In this document: piece after piece, positions 32,516-41,365 of the stretch
Layout: every line of letters begins with the position of its first letter
How positions within the stretch are numbered: position 1 is the first letter of the stretch
NCBI RefSeq assembly: GCF_000590475.1
Contig: NZ_CP007441.1
Location: 2,920,660 to 2,984,659 of the forward strand
DNA: 64,000 nt
Reading direction: 5' to 3'
Source: Stutzerimonas stutzeri
Lineage (GTDB): Bacteria > Pseudomonadota > Gammaproteobacteria > Pseudomonadales > Pseudomonadaceae
The notes under the pieces: model-generated
What the model was told of the DNA's origin: nothing
What the model saw: the letters and a program-made list of their open reading frames with translations, nothing else
Databases searched by the model: none
Made by a program: the position numbers and the translations under genes

Positions 32516-35053
32516 CTACTGGCGCGCCGGCGTCAGCAGCAGCCGTTCGGTGCCGTAGACCTTGTCCAGGTTCTCAGACTTGAACGGGAAGCTCATGTAC
32601 CCCCCTTTCAGCCAGGCCTCGATTCCGTCGGCATAGTGAGGACTGGCCGGGTTGCCGGACTGCCCGGAACTGTTCAGTCCGATCATCGGCTCGTCGCGCC
32701 CGAAATCGACGATGATGCGCATGGCTGGTATCAGCCAGGTGTCGAAGTTTTCCCCCCAACGATAGGCCGAAACGTTCAGGGTGCTGTGATCGCCACCCGC
32801 CGCGAACGGGCCGCGATCCAGATAGCCACTGATGGCATTGATACCGCCACGCTGGCTAGCGGACATGTACGGCGCCAGCTGTGTCGTACCTGTGCGCCAG
32901 GTGTAGGTGTGCAGCTGCCCCCAACGCCAGGCATTGCGATCCGGCCCCTGTGCGGCTTCCATACGGCTGACCGCCGCCGCCAGAGAGCGCGCCAGAATCG
33001 CAGGTTTGTCTTCCTGGCGTGGCGTGTTCAGGTCATCCCAGAACGGGCTGTCGTCGCGGCCCAGCAGATGATCCGCCTGCGCTGAGTAGGAGGCGTTCGC
33101 GGTTTCGACCAGTGCCTTCCACGCAGCACTGCTTTCCGGCCCCAGTTCGTCCAGAAACGTCTGTCGCGCCGATTCCATCAGGAAGGTTTCATACAGAGCG
33201 GCATCGGCTGAGTCCGCGGCGAGCTTGCCATCGAAGCTCAGCAATCGCGAAAGCGCCTCGCGCGCCCTGCCCCGCTCAGGTTCAGCGAGCGCATTGATGG
33301 CGGCTTTCAGCGGCTCCGCCATTCCCGGCGCCTGAAACATGACCTGCAACTTGGCGGCGAAAGTCGTCGTCTGATCGTATTGCATCGCGATCACGCTGCG
33401 GCTGTCCTGCTTACCTTGCCCAAGCAGCTCGGCCATGCGCTCGGCCCGCTCGGGGTAATACCAGGAGTTGGACAGCTGCATACCGTAGCCCTTGGGCACG
33501 GTGCGTTGATTGGCTGTCGCCAGCCAGCCTTGCGGCGGATCCTGGTCATAGGGATGCAACATGGGATCGGCGAAGCCATCCCAGTCGTAACGCCCGTCCC
33601 AACCCGGAGACGGCATAAGGCCCAGGCCTTCACGGCGATTCGGATAGCGGCCGGTCACTTGCCAACCCGTACTCTGCTCGTCGGCAAACACGACATTGAG
33701 CGCAGCCGCGCGGATGTCGCGAGTTGCTTCGAAGGCCTGATCCACCGATTGCGCGCGGGTCAGGTCAAAAAACGCATCCAGCGAATGGTCAGCCTCGAAC
33801 TGCGTCGTTTTCAGCGCGAGTCCGTAGCCGCTATTCAACTGCAGCGGTTGTAACGGGTGCTTGCGCTCGCCAAGTACGCTGTTCAGCAACGGCCCGTTGC
33901 GGGTTTCATAAAGGGTTTCGCGAATTGGCCGCTCGCCCTTGATGAAGAACGTCTCATGGCGCTCGCGCGCCGGCACCCATTTACCGTCGGCGAGGTACAG
34001 CAAGCGCCCCCCTTCGCGACGCACCTGTTCCAGAAACAGGTCCTGGGTATCGCCCATGACCATGGTCATGCCCCAGCCCAGTTTGCCGTTGAAACCCGCA
34101 ATTACCGCGGGGACGCCCGCGATCGTTACCCCGGCGGCCTGGAATTTCGGCGAGCGGATCTGCACGAAATTCCAGTACGAAGGCATCGATAATGGCAGAT
34201 GCGTGTCGTTGGCCATCAGTGGTTTGCCGCTGCGGGTGTGGCTGGCGGATATCGCCCAGTTGTTGGAGGCGGCGACACCCAACATGTTCAGCGCGGCCAC
34301 CTCTGAGGCGGCGCTGTCGAGCGCGGCGAGCCCTGGTATCTCGCCGCTCAGCTTCAACCCCTTCAGCTTGTCGGCTTCATCGAAGGGTAGCGGCTCGTCG
34401 GGATAGGTCGGCAGCAGCCAGGCGACCTTCTCGCTGCCTACCTTCTGTGTCATGACCAGCGAGGCGATTTCTTCCTGCAGATTGACCGCCAGGCCGAAGT
34501 TCAACAGACAGAAGACCAGTACCGAGTCCTCGGCTTTCCAGTACTCCGGGGTGTAACCCGCAGCGGCCAGATCCATTGGCAACTTGTCTCGATGGCGGAA
34601 CAGGTAGGCATTGACACCGCGGGCGTAGACCTCAAAAAACCGCTTCATCCGCGGCGAGCTTTCTCGATACAGCACGGCGGCGCTTTGCCGAAGATTTACC
34701 GCCCGCATGAAGCGGTCGATCTCAAGCACGCCCGGCCCAGCCATCTCCGCCAAGCGCCCTTCGGCCATGAGCCGCAAGCTGATCATCTGGCTCAGACGAT
34801 CGGTGGCATGCACGTAGCCGAGACCGAACAGCGCATCGTGAAAGGTCGCCGTCTCGATCAAAGGCATGCCCAACGAGTTGCGTCTGATGCTCACGCTTTT
34901 ATCCAGTCCGGTGATCGCCTGGACGCCGTGCGCGGGCGGCAGGCTGTCGCTGTAGCGGCTATCCAGATACGCCTGGCAGCCGCCAAGGCCACCGGCTCCC
35001 AACACAACGCCCAAGGTCAGACGGGCCAGAACAAACGGCAGACGCAGCGACAT
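32516..35053 (-). CDS. quiP: Penicillin-acylase family protein, QuiP-like acyl-homoserine lactone acylase
   Basis: The 845-residue precursor is an Ntn-hydrolase of the penicillin amidase family. An N-terminal lipobox-like GLGGCQA near residue 27 suggests export and lipidation. After an alpha chain comes the autoprocessing site with the new N-terminal Ser at about residue 263 (AASNNWAIS), followed by the beta chain with ANDTHLPL and the conserved Asn. Length and the segments RRNSLGMPLIET, FFEVYARGVNAYLFRHRDKLP and SEKVAWLLPTYPDEPL strongly recall P. aeruginosa QuiP (PA1032, 847 residues), which cleaves long-chain AHLs. AHL activity is inferred from similarity. AGGAG precedes the ATG. Confidence 0.75.
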   Translation of the reverse strand: MSLRLPFVLARLTLGVVLGAGGLGGCQAYLDSRYSDSLPPAHGVQAITGLDKSVSIRRNSLGMPLIETATFHDALFGLGYVHATDRLSQMISLRLMAEGRLAEMAGPGVLEIDRFMRAVNLRQSAAVLYRESSPRMKRFFEVYARGVNAYLFRHRDKLPMDLAAAGYTPEYWKAEDSVLVFCLLNFGLAVNLQEEIASLVMTQKVGSEKVAWLLPTYPDEPLPFDEADKLKGLKLSGEIPGLAALDSAASEVAALNMLGVAASNNWAISASHTRSGKPLMANDTHLPLSMPSYWNFVQIRSPKFQAAGVTIAGVPAVIAGFNGKLGWGMTMVMGDTQDLFLEQVRREGGRLLYLADGKWVPARERHETFFIKGERPIRETLYETRNGPLLNSVLGERKHPLQPLQLNSGYGLALKTTQFEADHSLDAFFDLTRAQSVDQAFEATRDIRAAALNVVFADEQSTGWQVTGRYPNRREGLGLMPSPGWDGRYDWDGFADPMLHPYDQDPPQGWLATANQRTVPKGYGMQLSNSWYYPERAERMAELLGQGKQDSRSVIAMQYDQTTTFAAKLQVMFQAPGMAEPLKAAINALAEPERGRAREALSRLLSFDGKLAADSADAALYETFLMESARQTFLDELGPESSAAWKALVETANASYSAQADHLLGRDDSPFWDDLNTPRQEDKPAILARSLAAAVSRMEAAQGPDRNAWRWGQLHTYTWRTGTTQLAPYMSASQRGGINAISGYLDRGPFAAGGDHSTLNVSAYRWGENFDTWLIPAMRIIVDFGRDEPMIGLNSSGQSGNPASPHYADGIEAWLKGGYMSFPFKSENLDKVYGTERLLLTPARQ

Positions 35054-35124
35054 CAACGGCTCCTTACAGACAGGGCACTACAGAACAGAAGGATAGATGG
35101 GTGTGGTACGCGATGACGTCGCGT

Positions 35125-35589
35125 TCAGGCAGCTTCGCGGTTTTTTGGCAAGACTTCATCGAGCAACCAGCGGGCGGACCGGCGAGCCTCGGCCTTGTGC
35201 TGCAATTCGAGCGCACTGAAGTTGGCCTCGTGGCGGCGCCGCTCGGTTTTGTCCAGCGCCTTCCAGGCGGTGTGTGTCGGCACCTGCTCGGTCGCCTCGA
35301 ACAGTAACTGGAAAACCTGGCAGCGCGGATCCTGGCCAAGCTTCGAGTCGTAATTATCCAGTAGCACCTTGATCCGAATCGCGCCCTCGATCAGCGATAC
35401 CTGCTCGTCGAGGAGGCTGCCAGCGAGCACTCGCAGATCCGCCGCAAGCGCGGCATGCTGCTGCGCCTGCATATCGGCGAGTTGCTGCTCCCTTCGCCAA
35501 ACCCGACGCCATAGATGCAGCGCGTATCCAGCCAATGCGGCGATCAGCAGCAGAGCGGCAACCAGCAACGTTATGGCGAGGGGCGTCAT
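35125..35589 (-). CDS. DUF2489-like membrane-anchored protein
   Basis: The 154-residue protein has one N-terminal transmembrane segment (PLAITLLVAALLLIAALAGYALHLW), then a helical, charged cytoplasmic region (residues 30-154). This fits DUF2489 proteins of pseudomonads, whose function is unknown. The ATG at 35589 (MTPLAIT) lies 7 bases after the SEC-C gene's stop, so the two are co-transcribed. An in-frame start further upstream would run through the SEC-C gene and is unlikely. Confidence 0.75.
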   Translation of the reverse strand: MTPLAITLLVAALLLIAALAGYALHLWRRVWRREQQLADMQAQQHAALAADLRVLAGSLLDEQVSLIEGAIRIKVLLDNYDSKLGQDPRCQVFQLLFEATEQVPTHTAWKALDKTERRRHEANFSALELQHKAEARRSARWLLDEVLPKNREAA

Positions 35590-35596
35590 GAGCGGA

Positions 35597-35788
35597 TCAG
35601 GCTCCGTGGCACTTCTTGAATTTTTTCTGGCTTCCGCACGGGCACGGGTCGTTGCGGCCGACATCCTTCAGCGGATTTCGAACCGGGTCGTGGCTATGAT
35701 TGCAGTGCGGTCCGTGTACATGAGGGGCATGGTCGTGATCGTGGTCGTGACTGCAATCAGGGCCGTGCACATGGGTGTCTTGGTTCAT
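35597..35788 (-). CDS. Small SEC-C motif metal-binding protein with His-rich N-terminus
   Basis: The 63-residue protein ends in NDPCPCGSQKKFKKCHG, the SEC-C zinc-binding motif found at the end of SecA (CxCxSx-n-CH). Its N-terminal half is rich in His, Asp and Cys with a repeated HVHGP(D/H)C-x-H unit, a likely metal-binding tag. It sits in an operon with the LEA14-like lipoprotein upstream and the DUF2489-like gene downstream. The same tag ends the small protein at 53612-53899. Role unknown, perhaps zinc storage or a SecB/ribosome contact. Confidence 0.85.
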   Translation of the reverse strand: MNQDTHVHGPDCSHDHDHDHAPHVHGPHCNHSHDPVRNPLKDVGRNDPCPCGSQKKFKKCHGA

Positions 35789-35797
35789 CGATGTCGC

Positions 35798-36295
35798 TCA
35801 CTCCGGGATAAAGTTGCCGGGGATTATCTCGCCATTGGTAGCAATGTGCACGCGTCGCCCCAGCATCAGGCCCGTTTTCAGCTCGCCTTCCAGACGATAG
35901 GCAATCGGACGGTCCGGCTTTTCCAGCAAACGCACGATGTACTTCATATGCCGCCACAGGTTGGTGTAAACCGGCACTTCGTAATACTCGAAGCCATGCG
36001 CCGGGACGGTTGTCCAACCACTGGACTCACCACTCGCCAGCTCGATGTCGTTGAGGTGGACGGTATAAACGAGGCCGCGCACCGGCAAACTCTGCTCATT
36101 GGGATTGTCGATGCGAAAACGCAGCATAAACTGCTGTTCGAGGAGCCTCGCCTTGATGATCTCGACATCGGTGAGCCGGACGCCAGGATCCTGGAAATCA
36201 CTGCTGAACCAGGTCGAACAACCCGCAAGGCCAGACAGCAACCCCAGCAAAACCACTGCTCTCGATATTCTTCTTATAGGTGCGTGGCAAAGCAT
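35798..36295 (-). CDS. LEA14-like (WHy domain) lipoprotein
   Basis: The 165-residue protein has a lipoprotein signal (VVLLGLLSGLAGC, Cys near residue 25), followed by a WHy/LEA2 domain: VRLTDVEIIKARLLEQQFMLRFRIDNPNEQSLPVRGLVYTVHLND region (residues 38-85) with the conserved NPN. Such domains form a beta-sandwich and are linked to desiccation and stress tolerance. The ATG at 36295 gives the best signal peptide; the open frame extends 17 codons more. It heads the small operon with the SEC-C and DUF2489 genes. Confidence 0.82.
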   Translation of the reverse strand: MLCHAPIRRISRAVVLLGLLSGLAGCSTWFSSDFQDPGVRLTDVEIIKARLLEQQFMLRFRIDNPNEQSLPVRGLVYTVHLNDIELASGESSGWTTVPAHGFEYYEVPVYTNLWRHMKYIVRLLEKPDRPIAYRLEGELKTGLMLGRRVHIATNGEIIPGNFIPE

Positions 36296-36483
36296 TCCGG
36301 TACTCCAAAGGACGGCCAAGTGTAGCAAGCGGCAGATTGCCTGCAATGGGTTGTTTGGCGAAATTAACGCGTCCCTGCTACGTCTTTGCGACCGCTCTCA
36401 TTGCGGCCCACGGAAACTGCTAGCGCCTTCCCATCGCAGCGGCATCGCTTTGCCGAGCCGCAGCGAACCGCGTCCGCTTTTTC

Positions 36484-37221
36484 TCAACCTGCAAGCGCAC
36501 GCGCCAGCACCGCCCGTGTCTTGACGATTCCTTCAGCCAGCGCGGCCTCGATTTCCGCCATGGTGATGATGCCTGAGGTTTTACCGGCGGCCGGGTTGAC
36601 CACCAACGCCAGGCAGGCATACGGCAGCTCGAGTTCGCGGGCGAGGACCGCCTCGGGCATGCCGGTCATTCCGACAATATCGCAGCCATCGCGCTCCATC
36701 CTGGCGATCTCGGCGACTGTCTCCAGCCTCGGTCCCTGGGTGCAGCCATAAACGCCATGACTGCTGAACAGATAACCTTCGGCTGCCAGGCCGGCAATCA
36801 GGCGTTTGCGCAGCGTTTCGTCGTAGGGGTAGCTGAAGTCGACATGGGTGACATGCTCGATGTCGCCTTCGAAGAAGGTGTGCTCGCGACCGTGGGTGTA
36901 ATCGATCAGCTGGTGCGGTACACACAGGTGGCCAGCGCCCATCGCCGAATGAATGCCGCCGACCGCATTCACAGCGATAATCGCCTGCGCGCCGGCCTTC
37001 TTCAGCGCCCACAGGTTGGCACGATAGTTCACCTGGTGCGGCGGGATGCGGTGCGGATGGCCGTGACGGGCGAGAAACAGCACCTCTCGACCCGCATAGG
37101 TGCCGCGCAGAATGTCTGCCGACGGCGCGCCATAGGGCGTTTCCATCGGCACCGCTTCATCCAGGGTGAGCCCAGGCAGCTCCGTGAGCCCGGTGCCGCC
37201 GATAATGGCGTGGACAGTCAT
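36484..37221 (-). CDS. mtnP: S-methyl-5'-thioinosine phosphorylase
   Basis: The 245-residue enzyme is of the MTAP/PNP family II: IIGGTGLTELPG at the N-terminus (phosphate-binding), FLARHGHPHRIPPHQVNYRAN, AVGGIHSAMG and MTGMPEAVLARELELPYACLALVVN. P. aeruginosa PA3004, at the same place beside nagZ and of the same length, is an S-methyl-5'-thioinosine phosphorylase used in an MTA salvage route through deamination. Gene context supports the same assignment here. The ATG at 37221 lies 15 bases after the nagZ stop, so they share a transcript. Confidence 0.87.
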   Translation of the reverse strand: MTVHAIIGGTGLTELPGLTLDEAVPMETPYGAPSADILRGTYAGREVLFLARHGHPHRIPPHQVNYRANLWALKKAGAQAIIAVNAVGGIHSAMGAGHLCVPHQLIDYTHGREHTFFEGDIEHVTHVDFSYPYDETLRKRLIAGLAAEGYLFSSHGVYGCTQGPRLETVAEIARMERDGCDIVGMTGMPEAVLARELELPYACLALVVNPAAGKTSGIITMAEIEAALAEGIVKTRAVLARALAG

Positions 37222-37235
37222 TTTGGTTTCCTTGG

Positions 37236-38234
37236 TCAAACGATCAAATCGGCGGCTTTGAGGGCAGCGACAGATGTGCGCCAGCGCGGATCCTGCTTGT
37301 ATTCCAGCGAGCCCGACGCACGGCGGCGCATCTTCGCCAGCGCCGGTGATGGCTGTGCGTTGAGTCGCTGCAGCGCTGACAGCGCCAACTCGGCCGCTCC
37401 TCTGTCGTTGCATACCAAGCCCATATCGCAGCCGGCGATCAACGCAGCCTCGATCCGGCTTGCCGCATCGCCAGCGACATGCGCGCCGGCCATCGACAGG
37501 TCATCGCTGAAGATCAAGCCGCGAAAGGCCAGTTCCTTACGCAGAATGTCCTGCAGCCAGCGTCGAGAGAAGCCGGCCGGCTTGTCATCCACCTGGGGGT
37601 AAATCACATGCGCAGGCATTACCGCATCGAGCTCGCTCGCCAGACGCTGGAACGGAACCAGGTCACCACGACGTAGCTCGTCCAGCCCGCGCTCATCGAC
37701 GGGGATCGCTACATGGGAATCCGCCTCGGCCCAGCCGTGGCCTGGGAAGTGCTTGCCGGTTGCAGCCATCCCGGCGCGGTGCATGCCTTTGATAAATGCC
37801 CCGGCCAGCTCGGTGGCTCGCTGTGGGTCCCCTTCGAACGCGCGGGTGCCCACCACGGCGCTGCGCTGGTGATCGAGGTCGAGCACCGGCGCGAAGCTGA
37901 AATCCAGTCCAACCGCCAACACTTCCGTGGCCATCACCCAGCCGCAGGCTTCTGCCAGCGCCTGCGCATCAGCGCGCAACGCGAATTCGCGCATCGCCGG
38001 CAAGCGAATGAAGTCGCGCCGCAGCCGCTGAACGCGTCCGCCCTCCTGATCGACTGCCAGCAAGATGTCGGGGCGTACGGCCCGGATCGCGCGACACAGT
38101 TCTTCCACCTGCCGCAGGTTTTCGATATTGCGAGCAAACAGAATCAGCCCGCCAACTTCCGGCTGCCGCAGCAACTGACGATCCTCGGCGGTCAGCCAGG
38201 TGCCGGCGATGTCCAGCATCAATGAACCTTGCAT
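37236..38234 (-). CDS. nagZ: Beta-N-acetylglucosaminidase NagZ
   Basis: NagZ is a cytoplasmic GH3 enzyme that removes N-acetylglucosamine from anhydromuropeptides during peptidoglycan recycling, which also feeds AmpC induction. The 332-residue protein shows GGLILFARNIEN, LLAVDQEGGRVQRLR, the GH3 loop KHFPGHG with catalytic His near residue 175, and the nucleophile Asp in FSDDLSMAGA near residue 245. Length matches P. aeruginosa NagZ, including the MQGSLMLD start. An alternative ATG at 38219 exists. It is upstream of mtnP on the same strand. Confidence 0.95.
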   Translation of the reverse strand: MQGSLMLDIAGTWLTAEDRQLLRQPEVGGLILFARNIENLRQVEELCRAIRAVRPDILLAVDQEGGRVQRLRRDFIRLPAMREFALRADAQALAEACGWVMATEVLAVGLDFSFAPVLDLDHQRSAVVGTRAFEGDPQRATELAGAFIKGMHRAGMAATGKHFPGHGWAEADSHVAIPVDERGLDELRRGDLVPFQRLASELDAVMPAHVIYPQVDDKPAGFSRRWLQDILRKELAFRGLIFSDDLSMAGAHVAGDAASRIEAALIAGCDMGLVCNDRGAAELALSALQRLNAQPSPALAKMRRRASGSLEYKQDPRWRTSVAALKAADLIV

Positions 38235-38250
38235 GATAGTGAGCAGATCC

Positions 38251-38775
38251 TTAATTCAGCGTTGCGCTCGACCAATCCGGACAGGCCGCTTCGCCTATCT
38301 GCACGGCGCAGCCAGCCGCCACCCGCGGGAAAAGATCGAGCAAGTCGGCATTACGCAGCCTGATACAGCCATGGGAAAGCGGCTCGCCCATGGGCTCTGG
38401 ATCAGGCGTGCCATGCAAATAGATATAACGACGGAAAGTGTCAACCGCACCCATGCGGTTGAATCCAGGCTCGCAGCCGCTGAGCCAGAGAATTCGGCTC
38501 AGGATCCAGTCGCGACCGGGAAACCGGTCGTGTAATTCCTGGGTCCAGACTTCGCCGGTCCATCGACGGCCCCGCAGAACGGCCCCGCACGGCAATCCCT
38601 CGCCTATACGCGCGCGTACCTGGTGGCGGCCACGTGGTGTGCAGCCGGATCCGTTGCGCTCACCGACACCGTTACGAGCGGTTGAGATCGGCAGCCGGAC
38701 GCACAGCCTGTCACCGGAGAACCCGTAGAGCAGCTGGTCGGCAATGGAAATATGGATGAAATCGAGATTGAGCAT
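38251..38775 (-). CDS. L,D-transpeptidase (YkuD domain) without signal peptide
   Basis: The 174-residue protein has the YkuD catalytic motif HGTPDPEPMGEPLSHGCIRL, with His121 and the nucleophile Cys137 in SHGCIR. These enzymes cross-link peptidoglycan at meso-DAP or attach lipoproteins. The N-terminus (MLNLDFIHISIADQLLYGF) is not a signal peptide, which is unusual for a cell-wall enzyme. An in-frame TTG three codons earlier does not add one. It lies between nagZ and psrA, where P. aeruginosa has no such gene as far as I recall. It may act on recycled muropeptides. Confidence 0.82.
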   Translation of the reverse strand: MLNLDFIHISIADQLLYGFSGDRLCVRLPISTARNGVGERNGSGCTPRGRHQVRARIGEGLPCGAVLRGRRWTGEVWTQELHDRFPGRDWILSRILWLSGCEPGFNRMGAVDTFRRYIYLHGTPDPEPMGEPLSHGCIRLRNADLLDLFPRVAAGCAVQIGEAACPDWSSATLN

Positions 38776-38814
38776 AGACGGCAAGCTTAGCCGATCAACC
38801 CCTGACCATGCACC

Positions 38815-39522
38815 TCAACCCTTGGCGGGCATTGCTAACGCGTTACGTCGGGCGATCGGATGCGCCTTCACCAGGCCCGGATCCTCCACGCCCGAATCGG
38901 CCCGCATACCAGCCGCGAGAAACGGGACCATCATACGCATGACCTGTTCGATAGAGGTTTTGGCCCCGAAATCGTTTTCGGCGATGGCCCGCAGCGCCTT
39001 GATGCCCGACATGCTGAACGCTGCGGCGCCGAGCATGAAGTGCACACGCCAGAACAACTCGATCGGGGGAATGGACGGGGCGGCCTCATGCACCCGAAGC
39101 ATGTAACGGCGGAAGACCTTGCCGTACATGTCTTCAAGATAACGACGCAGGTGGCCCTGGCTCTGGCTGAAGGAAAGGCCCAACAGGCGCATGAAGATCG
39201 ATAGGTCGTCACCGCTGCGTGGCGTTACAGCGAGCGCCTGTTCAACCAGAATCTCCAGCAGTTCCTCGAGATTCTCCTTTCTGTCGGACTCGGCCTCGCG
39301 CCTGTCCAGCTCACGCTCGAGGCTTATGCAGAACGGCCCGAGAAACCGCGAGAAGACCGCCTGGATAAGCGCTTTTTTCGAACCGAAGTGATAGTTCACC
39401 GCTGCCAGATTCACCCCGGCCTTGCTGGTGATCAAGCGCAACGAAGTCTCGGCGAAGCCTTTCTCAGCGAACAGCTGTTCTGCTGCATCAAGAATACGCT
39501 CCACTGTTTCAGACTGCGCCAT
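38815..39522 (-). CDS. psrA: TetR-family regulator PsrA
   Basis: PsrA is a fatty-acid-responsive TetR regulator that represses its own gene and the fadBA5 beta-oxidation operon and activates rpoS. The 235-residue protein has the HTH at residues 10-55 (ETVERILDAAEQLF; LRLITSKAGVNLAAVNYHFGSKKAL region) and a helical effector domain. Its place next to lexA is the same as in P. aeruginosa (PA3006). Two PsrA-type palindromes lie directly upstream, which fits autoregulation. GGAGG precedes the ATG at 39522. Confidence 0.93.
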   Translation of the reverse strand: MAQSETVERILDAAEQLFAEKGFAETSLRLITSKAGVNLAAVNYHFGSKKALIQAVFSRFLGPFCISLERELDRREAESDRKENLEELLEILVEQALAVTPRSGDDLSIFMRLLGLSFSQSQGHLRRYLEDMYGKVFRRYMLRVHEAAPSIPPIELFWRVHFMLGAAAFSMSGIKALRAIAENDFGAKTSIEQVMRMMVPFLAAGMRADSGVEDPGLVKAHPIARRNALAMPAKG

Positions 39523-39536
39523 GCCACCTCCCCTGA

Positions 39537-39563
39537 CAAACACTCGTTTGAAACTTACGTTTC
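39537..39563. promoter_or_regulatory. Two overlapping PsrA operator palindromes
   Basis: CAAACACTCGTTTG (39537-39550) and GAAACTTACGTTTC (39550-39563) share one base and both fit the PsrA consensus (G/C)AAAC-N4-GTTT(G/C) exactly. They lie 15-41 bases upstream of the psrA ATG. Confidence 0.85.
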
Positions 39564-39657
39564 AACCTAACTCAAGTCAACCAACAAAGTGGCTGGACGC
39601 TCTTTTGGCTCTCCCAAAGCTTGCACCAAGCTGGCCCAGCCCTCAACCAAACAAAGA

Positions 39658-39709
39658 TTGCCAAGCACTAAGCACTGTATATAATCCCAGTCACTGTATA
39701 AAAGAACAG
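39658..39709 (+). promoter_or_regulatory. lexA: lexA promoter with two LexA (SOS) boxes
   Basis: A -35 box TTGCCA (39658-39663) and a -10 box TATAAT (39680-39685) are 16 bases apart. The first SOS box, CTGTATATAATCCCAG (39675-39690), overlaps the -10. The second, CTGTATAAAAGAACAG (39694-39709), is a perfect CTGT-N8-ACAG and ends nine bases before the ATG. This gives tight self-repression. Confidence 0.93.
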
Positions 39710-39718
39710 AGACCGCTC

Positions 39719-40327
39719 ATGATCAAGCTGACCCCACGCCAGTCGGAAATTCTCGCTTTCATCAAGCGCTGCCTGGAAGACAACGGCTATCCGCCGACCC
39801 GTGCGGAGATTGCTCAGGAGCTGGGTTTCAAATCGCCCAATGCTGCCGAAGAGCACCTCAAGGCGCTGTCCCGTAAAGGCGCTATTGAGATGACGCCCGG
39901 CGCTTCGCGCGGGATACGTATTCCCGGTTTCGAACCGGCAGCCGAAGAAAGTGGCCTGCCTGTTATCGGTCGAGTCGCTGCCGGCGCGCCGATTCTTGCG
40001 CAACAACATGTCGAAGAGTCTTGCCAGATCAACCCTTCATTCTTTCAGCCCAAGGCCGATTACCTATTGCGCGTTCGAGGAATGAGCATGAAGGACATCG
40101 GCATATTCGATGGCGACTTGCTTGCGGTGCATACCACACGTGAGGCGCGCAACGGGCAGGTGGTGGTGGCACGCATCGATGATGAGGTCACGGTAAAGCG
40201 CTTCAAACGTGAAGGTAGCAAGGTCTGGTTACTTGCCGAGAATCCGGAATTCGCTCCGATTGAAATCGACCTTGAGCAGCAAGAACTGATTATCGAGGGT
40301 CTGAGCGTCGGCGTGATTCGCCGCTAA
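39719..40327 (+). CDS. lexA: SOS repressor LexA
   Basis: The 202-residue repressor has an N-terminal winged HTH (residues 1-68; TPRQSEILAFIKRCLEDNGYP region) that binds SOS boxes. The C-terminal S24 peptidase domain has the cleavage site Ala88-Gly89 (VAAGAP), the nucleophile Ser123 (RGMSMKD) and Lys160 (VTVKRF). RecA filaments trigger self-cleavage on DNA damage. Two SOS boxes precede the ATG at 39719. sulA follows after 95 bases, as in P. aeruginosa. Confidence 0.98.
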   Translation: MIKLTPRQSEILAFIKRCLEDNGYPPTRAEIAQELGFKSPNAAEEHLKALSRKGAIEMTPGASRGIRIPGFEPAAEESGLPVIGRVAAGAPILAQQHVEESCQINPSFFQPKADYLLRVRGMSMKDIGIFDGDLLAVHTTREARNGQVVVARIDDEVTVKRFKREGSKVWLLAENPEFAPIEIDLEQQELIIEGLSVGVIRR

Positions 40328-40422
40328 CAGGCCGCTGCATACGTGGGTAAGGCAGGTAAGACCAAGCTGTTTTTAACGAATTGGTAACGCAGGTAGTCTT
40401 TCAGCCTGCTAAGGAGAGGTTT

Positions 40423-40899
40423 ATGCAGTACCAACCCCAACCCATCGCAGGCCAGGCACCCCAGCTTTCGTTGTTCGAAGGGCTGATTGCGCATCGTCTG
40501 GCACCATTTGCAAATATGGCCAGCACCCCGCAACCCGCCGAAGATTGCCTGAGCGAAATGACGCTGAGCGGCAGTGGCGATCACTGCCGCCTGCTGCTTG
40601 CGCCGATCCTGCGCGAATTCAGCGAGGCGGTCGATACGCGCTGGCTGACTCTGATTGCTCCACCTGCCTCGCTTTCGCAAAGCTGGCTACGAGAAGCCGG
40701 ACTCAACCGTGACCGCATTCTTTTATTACAGGCCCGCGAGACGCAGGCCACCCTTGAATTGGCGTGCAAAGCGCTGATGTCAGGCTGCAGCCATACGGTG
40801 ATCACCTGGTTCCCACGCCTCGACAAGGCCAGTCGGCTGAAGCTTCGCGTGGCGGCCGCTCAGGGTAACGCCCAAAGCTTGAACATACGGCTGGGCTAA
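40423..40899 (+). CDS. sulA: SOS cell-division inhibitor SulA
   Basis: The 158-residue protein aligns with Pseudomonas SulA. The C-terminal half carries the RecA-like FtsZ-binding fold, with RWLTLIAPPASLSQSWLREAGLNRDRILLLQ region and ALMSGCSHTVITWFPRLDKASRLKLRVAA. SulA blocks FtsZ assembly during SOS. AAGGAG at 40411-40416 precedes the ATG at 40423. No separate SOS box is visible in the 95-base gap, so it is probably expressed with lexA as in other pseudomonads. Confidence 0.92.
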   Translation: MQYQPQPIAGQAPQLSLFEGLIAHRLAPFANMASTPQPAEDCLSEMTLSGSGDHCRLLLAPILREFSEAVDTRWLTLIAPPASLSQSWLREAGLNRDRILLLQARETQATLELACKALMSGCSHTVITWFPRLDKASRLKLRVAAAQGNAQSLNIRLG

Positions 40900-40976
40900 G
40901 CAATCCCGAACCACTCGGCATATGGATGTGCCGAAACCCACCCAACGCCGCAAACCATTGAACACCCCGCCCCTCA

Positions 40977-41210
40977 ATGCAGTACGCGTGGACCTTCCTC
41001 TTCCCGCTCGAACTCTCCCTCCGACACTCGCCCCGCCATCTGCACACCGATGTTGAACATCGCCTTGGCAATTTCTACATGCTGACCTTGCAGGAATACC
41101 TTGGCATCGTCCGAGAAGTCCAACGTGACCAGTACGCCTTCATCCTCAGCACGGCGCAAAACGATACTGCCGTCGGGTAGCTCGACGATTTCCAAAAAAG
41201 ACGTTGGCAT
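40977..41210 (-). CDS. Conserved small protein, PA3009-like
   Basis: The 77-residue protein (MPTSFLEIVELPDGSIVLRRAEDEG... then VTLDFSDDAKVFL) is acidic and without signal or membrane segment. Its place right after sulA on the opposite strand matches P. aeruginosa PA3009. Function unknown. The start at 41210 gives the conserved N-terminus; the open frame continues upstream. Confidence 0.75.
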
Positions 41211-41365
41211 GAATCTGCTCCCCGTTAAACGGCGCATTGTACCAGCCGACTGCCCCGTAGGCAGCCTTGGCATTTCCAGGCAAGGACTGCGTCGCACAGC
41301 GAAGGGTGGCAGCATGCGGTAATGGCACAGTACGATGCGCCATCTATCCCGGACCCGGCAGCAGA

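Noticed and set aside
39422..39718. N-terminal extension of lexA in an open frame upstream
   Set aside because: The extension would run through the lexA promoter, the SOS boxes and the PsrA operators; the ATG at 39719 gives the normal 202-residue protein.
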